DNA from: Topomyia yanbarensis
Taxonomy: Eukaryota; Arthropoda; Insecta; Diptera; Culicidae
DNA length: 64,000 nt
NCBI RefSeq assembly: GCF_030247195.1
Contig: NC_080672.1
Span: 349,120,413-349,184,412 of the forward strand
Direction: 5' to 3'
Part shown: positions 56,931-64,000 of the stretch, in pieces
Numbering within the stretch: the stretch's first letter is position 1
Layout: each line of letters opens with the position of its first letter
The notes under the pieces: model-generated
The model's database searches: none
What the model was told of the DNA's origin: nothing
The model's input: the letters and a program-made list of their open reading frames with translations, nothing else
Position numbers and translations under genes: made by a program

Positions 56931-58772
56931 ACTGACTCCATTCAGGATTCCGAATCAAATTCCGAATGGTTTGACCGGGATGTTTTGTGTAACACTCTAG
57001 TGTAGTTGACACCGGTGTCGTGTAATGCCAATAACGAAAATGCCCAACATTCACTCATCTTGACCTAGAGAAGAGAACTAACGGTTTCCTTTGTATTTCA
57101 AACAATGCACACTAGATTGAAGTAACTGTTCTTGGTCTTTCGCCTAGGCGGAAGTAGAAGGTATACTGATTTCAATAGTTGTCTCATTGTGTCATAGATT
57201 GTTAGCAAGATGTGGATGTGTGTTTCGAGTGGGGGTTGAAAGTAAGTATTCACTTTGTTACGCGTTCATTTCTTTTCGTAACGCACCAACGATTTGACAC
57301 GTCTTTAGCAGTAATTCTATTTCAACTTTTTGAAAGATTTCTTACTCAAAATTTGGTTGTAGATTCAGAAGTTCACATTATATAAATTCGCTTTTAAAAG
57401 ATCTATGCATTTTTCCTTTATCTTTGAAAATACATGATTTTATCACAAACGAATCTTCTATGATATTTTCATAAACGTGAAGCGGATTGCGGGGTTGAGG
57501 AGATACATTACTATTTGCTCAGTTTGCTTGAAATTCATTTTTAAATTCTCATGACGTGACTACGCCTCTTCGACGAAAAAATATTGTTTCATAATAACCA
57601 AAAAAAAGAATCAAGAAAAAAAACAATTATTTCGAATAAATTTAGTCAAACGGTAAAAAATGGCTTATAATGTCAATCGCAACAGAATGCCAGCAACTAA
57701 CCTAGAACAAAGTTATGTTACTGGTCACGTGTAAGCAATTAATCCTATAACAGTGAGCAACTGTAGCGTGCCCACACGCGCACGGATGTTCCTTTCAAAC
57801 CAAGTTTAGTGGAATCCAACCACTGCTCGGAACAATTGGTTCCTGTCATTTTTACTGCATATACATGTACTGCATACCTACATAGTTGGATGTACACGAG
57901 AGCATATGAAGTAGGCAACATAAATCCTATTGCTCAACCCAATGCATGCCGGTCAGTGGCAGATACTGAACAATAATCGGTTCATGAATATGTTACAGGC
58001 CACCCCTGCTGGTCGGGCTGGGGTGTGAGGGAAATAAATGGTCAGGCTCGTTCCAGCGCGTAAATGGGCACGTAAGCAACGAATGCAGGTCATAGTAGAA
58101 ACATGTTCTCATACCTGCACAGACGGCATCACGTGGGTTGATAGAACGACAAAGGTTACAGGAAACGGTGCTCAACTTGTGGATAAATTGTTCGAACTTT
58201 TCGAAGTTTTAATTTTTATGATTGGAATCGATGACTGTAGATTCTTTACGTCTGCTGTACAGTTACCGTTCTTTGACGGTGCAGTTACGAAACAGAATAT
58301 TGTGAGTTTTCAACACTTATTGGGAGTTTTCGAAGCCGAATAACGAGGTCAACATAGTGGGAGAAGGTGTAATTGTGCTATCTCGCAACTAAGGACTACC
58401 CCGACCTTGTCTCTTTGTATACAATATGAATCTCAAAATGCATAATTAATACATGTGTACGTAGGTGAAACTAAGGAAACCGATCAAAAATCGGTACCTA
58501 ATACAACACCTAATACGGAAATATCAACTCTTTTAAAGTTATTTAAATGTTTTTTATGATTCAACGGGAGATTTAATCAAGTTATTATTTTCTGTTCTTA
58601 ATGTCATTTATATAAAATATGTCAAGGTTTACAAATGTGTATTATTAACCTAAAATTCCAAATTAGGTCAATGTCCTTAGCATTTCTAATTGCTATATTT
58701 GTTTCTAACGAGAAAATTGTATTAAACGAGTTTGTGTACAAAGGGCAGAATACCTAACATTATTAGATTAAA
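56931..58772. other. Unassigned stretch
   Basis: Antiparallel open frames at 57993-58175 and 58038-58343 have no motif or splice context that I can support. No repeat partner is seen. Confidence 0.4.
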
Positions 58773-58971
58773 GAATTTGCGTTTCAACATCGTCTCATCA
58801 GTATAGTGTCAGTCCGACTTGGCTATGGTTCATTAGCAAATCAGAACTTCCGTGCTTCTGGGACTTCATTCGGTACTGGGTAGCGGTTTCGCGTACACAA
58901 GTAGTGTATCTTTAATGATTGCCCAATCGGTATCAGGTATTGATGAGACGAAATCAAAACGAAATAAATTC
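58773..58971. mobile_element. 199-bp MITE with CGTCTCATCA ends
   Basis: The left end GAATTTGCGTTTCAACATCG and the inverted right end GAATTTATTTCGTTTTGATT both lead into CGTCTCATCA. The same terminal text appears at 63942-63973, so it is an interspersed family. Confidence 0.7.
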
Positions 58972-60605
58972 TCCATGAATTTCACGAATAATCTTCATAC
59001 ACCTGTTAAAATTCCTTAAGCTTCACAATTCAAAGTAGTCAAAAACGTTCTCTATCGTCCACCAATGTAACTTACTATTTAGTAGAAACCAGGCTAAACA
59101 ATCAAAAAAAATCCGCAAAACTGCAAATGCCAATGTCATACCGCGAGGCCAAAGAGACGTGACTTCTCCTGATTGTATAACATTGCAATAAACGCAGAAA
59201 ATTAATATAGACCATGGAAATTTAATTGCTGGAAGAGCATTGTCCAACTCCGAATTGCAATAGATGCTGTTAAATAACAACGACACTATTATTTTTAATG
59301 GCAAATAAAACTCTATACATAATACTGCTCATTTCCAACGTTTCCACGAGGTCGACTGAATCAAATCAATTTGTGTAATTGTTCAACGCGAATAATGAGT
59401 CAATTCAATTACGTCTCTGGTTTTCCAGAGCTTCGCTCATTAGCACCCTCGGCCAGCAAGCAAGCATAAATACGATTACTTGTCTAGGACCGCTGCACAG
59501 TTTTCCTAAACCCAGAAATGATTGCTAAACTATATTCTGGTTTTTGATGACGTCTTTGTTATTAGGTGTCTTCAGCAAGGTTTCATGAAACTTGACAATA
59601 TAAATGCGGTATCACCCAAATTTCTACTTTAAAATATTTCTTTCATTCAACAATTAAAAAAAAATTTCTTTCTTCTGCATCCTAGTATAACAGATAATTT
59701 GAAATATTCCGTATACCTATGGAACTCAGAAAGTTACTCGGAGTAAAATTTTATTTTTTTCATATAAGTCGTGTCCTACTCTAGTAAACAGCGGCACAGT
59801 AGGATGATCAAAAAATGATTCCCAGCATTACAGAATTATTTCTACTCCATGGCACAAATCTCCGATCAACATGGGGAACGTGCCATTTGAGCCAGACGCT
59901 ACTGATTCCTGATGTCATCCTGAGACTCTTTTCCAAATTTGTGCCAAATCAGTCAACCGTGTTGAAAATGTTTTAAAAAATAAAGCGGGATGTATTGTAT
60001 TGTATTGAGAGCAAAGAGTATTGCAGATTTCCATAACCAGGTGTCGTTGCTGATGTCCAAATCGCCAAACACACTAAATGCGGTAGTGTGAGTTCGATAT
60101 CAGGTGACGTACAGCGTAATGGACTCACCAACTACGCTATTGTCTTCCTAGACGATGTAATCTGACCTTCATAGTTGAAAGACGTTCTTTGAAGGTTAAA
60201 AGTGCCTTCATCAAGAAGGAGGAATGTCGGAGCATGGTCTGTTAAACGTCCATTAAACCAAAAACGAAGCGCACTGCTGTTCATGATTTTTGGAATACTT
60301 GGTGTAGTTTGCACCTGTTCACTTACATTGTTTCGTTTAGTGTTGATCTTGATAGCTTCTTGATGTTCCTGATATGATGAATAGAAACAGAGTCTACTTC
60401 CGACTTTGGAAAAATGCACATTTTTTCTTTCAATCGAATATTGTAGAAGTCGTTGAGATTATTTGATTTGAAAATTCTCTGGCTACATCTTCCTACGGGG
60501 GAGAAGTGAAGCCGACCGATGTGATAAATAGGGTTTAGTAGGTAGAATCGCTTCCCAGTGCGGAGAAGGACCGATTGAAAAGAAATGTGAATATAAACAT
60601 TGGTT
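58972..60605. other. Unassigned stretch
   Basis: A minus-strand frame of 95 codons (60132-60419) is the longest here. It has no motif I recognise. TGTATTGTATTG near 59992 is a short simple repeat. Confidence 0.4.
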
Positions 60606-60784
60606 AGTTAGTTTTTAGCGTTTTGGATTCTCCTCATCAGTAACTAGCACCATCTTGGTGCCAATTAGATGATAAATCTTGACTAGCACCAAAAGTGGCA
60701 TTGGTTAGATGCTAAAACCATCGCGCTGGCACCAACATTATGCTAGTTACTGATGAGGAGAATCCCAAACGTTAAAAACTAACT
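60606..60784. mobile_element. 179-bp foldback MITE, about 44-bp inverted ends
   Basis: The arms begin AGTTAGTTTTTAGCG and include GATTCTCCTCATCAGTAACT and AGCA, present inverted at the right with few differences. The centre has several ACTAGCACCA / TGGTGCCA words that can pair with each other. Confidence 0.88.
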
Positions 60785-63139
60785 TTAAGTTAGGTATGGT
60801 GCCAAAACAATTCGGATCCGCAAAAAAAAATTTCTGCATCCCAACAATTACCATTTTCACTATTCAGCATTAGAAGTGTTCAATACTTTAATCTCGTTCG
60901 CTTAAAATTGCGTTCAAAACAAAACATAAAAATACTCGAATCTATCAATATCGTCTGTATAATTCGTTTCAATACTGTCGTCATTTGTCCATAAACTGAG
61001 GCTTTGTATTTAGCAAGGAAAAATTGAATTTTTTCCAACAGCACAAAAATGTTCTACTTGTGTGAAGCATACTTTGAGGACACACCACAATACTAGAATA
61101 TTTTTTAAAAATATTGACGCTACTAAATGTCCAATATTCTACAAATATCCTCAAATGCACGCACATTTACAGTGGCACATTTAGTCAAATCTAGGATAAA
61201 GCTAGGTTTTAAACATGTAGATACTTTCACAAGGGCATTTTAAACTTCTTTGTTGAGATGTCATGAACGTTTGTCTTCAAAATGGATTAAAATGGTTGTG
61301 ATAGGGCAGAGTATAGTGCAAAAACAACTTTATTGGTTCTGTCCCAGTCTAATACTGATTGGGCAGAGCGAAACATGGCAAATCCGACCAAAATGGCGAT
61401 TCTTCTTAAGACCTCGAGAAGTCTCTTTTGGACGCTTCCATGTGGATTTGTCCGTTGACGGACTCGCATGTAACGAAGAAATATAATTAATATTTTGCCA
61501 CATCCACAGATCGCTTGCCAAACAAGATTTTCTGGTTGGTTGGCTAAGGTCCGGTGCCTTCCAAACTTTTTATAAAGGGTGTACCAAACGTTTCGTTGCT
61601 GTTGTTGAAAATAAATTGAAACTTGAATCGAAATGTTGCATTGACGTTTGGATTGGTTCGATAGTCATGCAGTGCTTCACTTCCTGCTGCTCTGATGCTT
61701 TTTAAGCATCTTGATCAGCTGGAATACAATATAATGTGCGATTCCGAGTTGCTACTGATCTATTGTTACCCACATATTAAAAAGTAATGAACAATTGAGT
61801 GCGATTTTTCTTTGAAATATAGTCTACAGAAGGAGTGCGGGGCTCCCAACATTTGGAGGCCCCCGGCCCAGTGTGCCCATGCGTAAAGACGGCACTGAAA
61901 CTGAACGGACATTACCCAGAAGGCAATCAATCGGAATGTTTAATAAAGAAGCAGACGTTTATCCGGTGGAGCTTCCAGGTTTTCTTGCCTTGGAATAAAT
62001 TCTCGTAGCTCGATTAGACAAATCTTTGACTGTTTTATTGCCAGTAGAATTAACTGTCATAAAACAGATACCTTCTGTTTAATTGCACTACAGGTCGGAC
62101 TCGATTATCCGGGGATTCGATAATCCGTGATTCGATCATGCGGGGAAAATGGTTTGATTATCCGGGTGTTTCGTGAAAAATTCAAATTTGAACAAGAATG
62201 TCTGATTGTAGTGTTAATTCGATCATTGCAGCCAATAGAACTTTATTTTCGGGAAATGGAGGGTCTAGGGTTAACCTCCTCTCAAATTTAGCCTACGTCA
62301 AAAATAGCTTATATATGGGTTATTCCGCGCGAAGTGACAAAAAGAAACCAAAACTTAAAATCGACCTTCACGGATTGGAACCAGTTTTATATAAATTGTT
62401 GATCTAGAGCCAATATAAAACAACCTAAATCGTTGTATCGTTTGAATCACCCCTCGATGCATGGGAACACTCTTCATTTGAACAAATTGCTTAAAAAATT
62501 GTTTTTCTTCGGATTATATCTCTGGTACTGTTTGCACTAGTGAGATAATTTTTGAAGGATTTGTTCAAGGAATCTAGGAAAAATATTAGTTTTTTGGCAG
62601 TGTTGCCAAATATGCAACTTTATAGTTTTAAACTAAAACTACATCTTTCTCGTAATACACATATCGGTTATTGCTGGCCTTTTTGACCCATAAAATATCA
62701 TTATACCTACTTTGCTCGGTCGGTTTCTGGCACTCTATTGGGATAATGATGACATGCTTCTCAGGATTCTGTTTGGATACTTTCCGTGATTCTGATGAAA
62801 GTTTTCTTAGCATTCCAATGTAATCTATTTCAGAATTTCGATTGAATAAAAAGAATACGGATAAAGATCCTTATTTCTACGTGGTTTTCGCTGAATTTTG
62901 GTGCAACATTCTAGAGAGAAGCTCTGATGGAATTCTTTTCTAGATAGAATTCTGCGAAGATTATGATTTATTTAAGATCTATCAACATCTTATCATATTC
63001 CTATTTTCAATGAAATCCGATGTAAAAGTCTGTTGAATATCCTACTCTGAGCTTCAGTAGACTTTGTGAAAATATTGCCCTTCTCCCATTATCCTCTTCA
63101 ACAAATGATGCCTGCTCAGAATTCCAATGTCATTTTTAA
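60785..63139. other. Unassigned stretch with two possible element ends
   Basis: GGCCCCCGGCCCAGTGTGCC plus CATGCGTAAAGACGGCAC at 61858-61896 reads like the end of a dispersed element. A series of GATTATCCGG, GATAATCCGTG and GATCATGCGG words at 62101-62160 resembles the tandem ends of a pogo-like MITE; no partner end is seen. No gene. Confidence 0.4.
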
Positions 63140-63687
63140 CTCCCTCATGCCTATGTTGTTGATAAACACCCACGATTCTATATGACTATAACTTTTGGTT
63201 TAAACAACATATGTTTACAACGACAAGTAAGGCTAATAACTTGGACTAATATCTTTCATTTAAACACTAACAGTTGTAAACATAATTAGTTATTACAATT
63301 AATTTGATTGGGTTCCGCTGGTGAAAATGGAATTTTGCAATATTTTCGTAGACTTGCAACCCTAGTAACAATTTTGGTTTCGACAACCATTTCATAACCA
63401 GTTTGCAACAAACAATGTATGGAAGTTTTGTTGCAAACTGGTTATGAAGTAGTTGAGGCAACAAAAATTTCTACTCGGGAATATTATTGAAAACTTTCGT
63501 ATTTAGACGTATGCCTTCAACTACCTTTTTCGTGCAATTGGATTAGATCGGAAGGTAAATGTTGAGTAGCTAGCACTAGCACTGCGAAAGAAGCACCTTT
63601 ATTAAATCAGGTTTTTCATGTTTCATGATGCCAGTTCTAAGGAAAAATAGTTCTGAAACCGGTAGAAAAAAGTTGGTCATGAAAGGG
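63140..63687 (+). mobile_element. piggyBac-type MITE, family B, copy 3, diverged
   Basis: TTAA lies at 63136-63139 and 63688-63691. The ends CTCCCTCATGCC and GTCATGAAAGGG correspond to those of copies 1 and 2, and interior blocks (ACAAGTAAGGCTAATAAC, TTTCATTTAAACACTAACAG) follow the same order. It is about 548 bp long because a hairpin element (63362-63476) sits inside. Confidence 0.82.
63362..63476. mobile_element. Hairpin MITE nested in family-B copy 3
   Basis: 63391-63412 and 63427-63448 are perfect 22-bp inverted repeats around a 14-nt loop, flanked by an outer imperfect stem (CTAGTAACAATTTTGGTTTC against its inverted counterpart near 63460-63476). This segment is absent from copies 1 and 2. 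Confidence 0.75.
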
Positions 63688-63829
63688 TTAACAAGATTCT
63701 TATCAAAAACCCGGCAGTCACTGGAGGCGTTTTCAATTCTTGGGTAGCTCAAGCAAAGATGGATGTTAGGTTAAGTAAAGAGGGCGCCAGCAGTACTTCT
63801 CGCTGAGGCGGCCAGGAACCCATCATTTC

Positions 63830-63878
63830 TCCTTAGTGGAGAAACATTTGAGTAAAATCTATTTTTCTCCACTAAGGA
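63830..63878. repeat. Small hairpin, 15-bp arms
   Basis: TCCTTAGTGGAGAAA at 63830-63844 and its exact reverse complement at 63864-63878 surround a 19-nt loop. Confidence 0.8.
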
Positions 63879-63941
63879 TAAAATTGTTTAAAACCATCTT
63901 CGCGCGTGACGAGCACAAAACTTAAAACTAAATTAGTTATT

Positions 63942-64000
63942 GGATTTGCGTTTCGACTTCGTCTCATCAGAATCCGACATTAACTTAGTAACAGAACTAA
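63942..64000. mobile_element. Start of a CGTCTCATCA-family MITE, cut by window end
   Basis: GGATTTGCGTTTCGACTTCG followed by TCTCATCA matches the terminal sequence of the element at 58773-58971. The rest is beyond the window. Confidence 0.55.

Noticed and set aside
60132..60419. 95-codon minus-strand frame
   Set aside because: No motif, no splice signals I can defend and no supporting neighbour.

Overview
The window looks like TE-crowded, AT-rich intronic or intergenic DNA of a culicine mosquito (Aedes-like). That call is an inference from the repeat types: RNase H-bearing I-group LINEs, TTAA-flanked piggyBac-type MITEs, a tRNA-derived SINE and a BEL/Pao retroelement, around one dipteran-type exon. 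No bacterial, viral or CRISPR-like gene system is present.

The only host coding sequence I can support is one 144-nt exon at 43719-43862 (+). It encodes a canonical EF-hand and resembles the ecdysone-induced calmodulin-like gene Eip63F-1 (E63-1). Both its splice sites are phase 1. Its neighbouring exons are not visible, so much of the window may be its introns.

Layout. 1-13.9 kb: short MITEs, RT remnants, palindromes and tandem repeats. 13.9-20.9 kb: a 5'-truncated LINE tail with a 13-bp target duplication, then a full-length LINE (14842-20903, minus strand) with a 12-bp target duplication, an intact 1235-codon ORF2 (endonuclease, reverse transcriptase, RNase H) and a damaged ORF1. A 519-bp piggyBac-type MITE sits in its 3' UTR. 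21-26 kb: an AT-rich array and unassigned DNA. 26-31 kb: a Jockey/CR1-like RT remnant split by a MITE, another 519-bp MITE, and a 3-kb foldback/MULE-like element with 10-bp target duplications and two more inverted-repeat elements nested inside. 34-41 kb: elements with short tandem motifs at their ends, a perfect 56-bp hairpin, and a roughly 1.1-kb tandem duplication. 43.7 kb: the EF-hand exon. 44.7-53.3 kb: an old I-group LINE (minus strand) broken up by a BEL/Pao element, a gag duplication, a MITE and a SINE. 54.8-64 kb: several TIR elements and hairpins.

The genes do not form a pathway. The informative content is the order of insertions: empty sites, nested elements and exact target duplications allow a relative chronology. 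Coordinates of repeat ends are by eye and may be off by a few bases.
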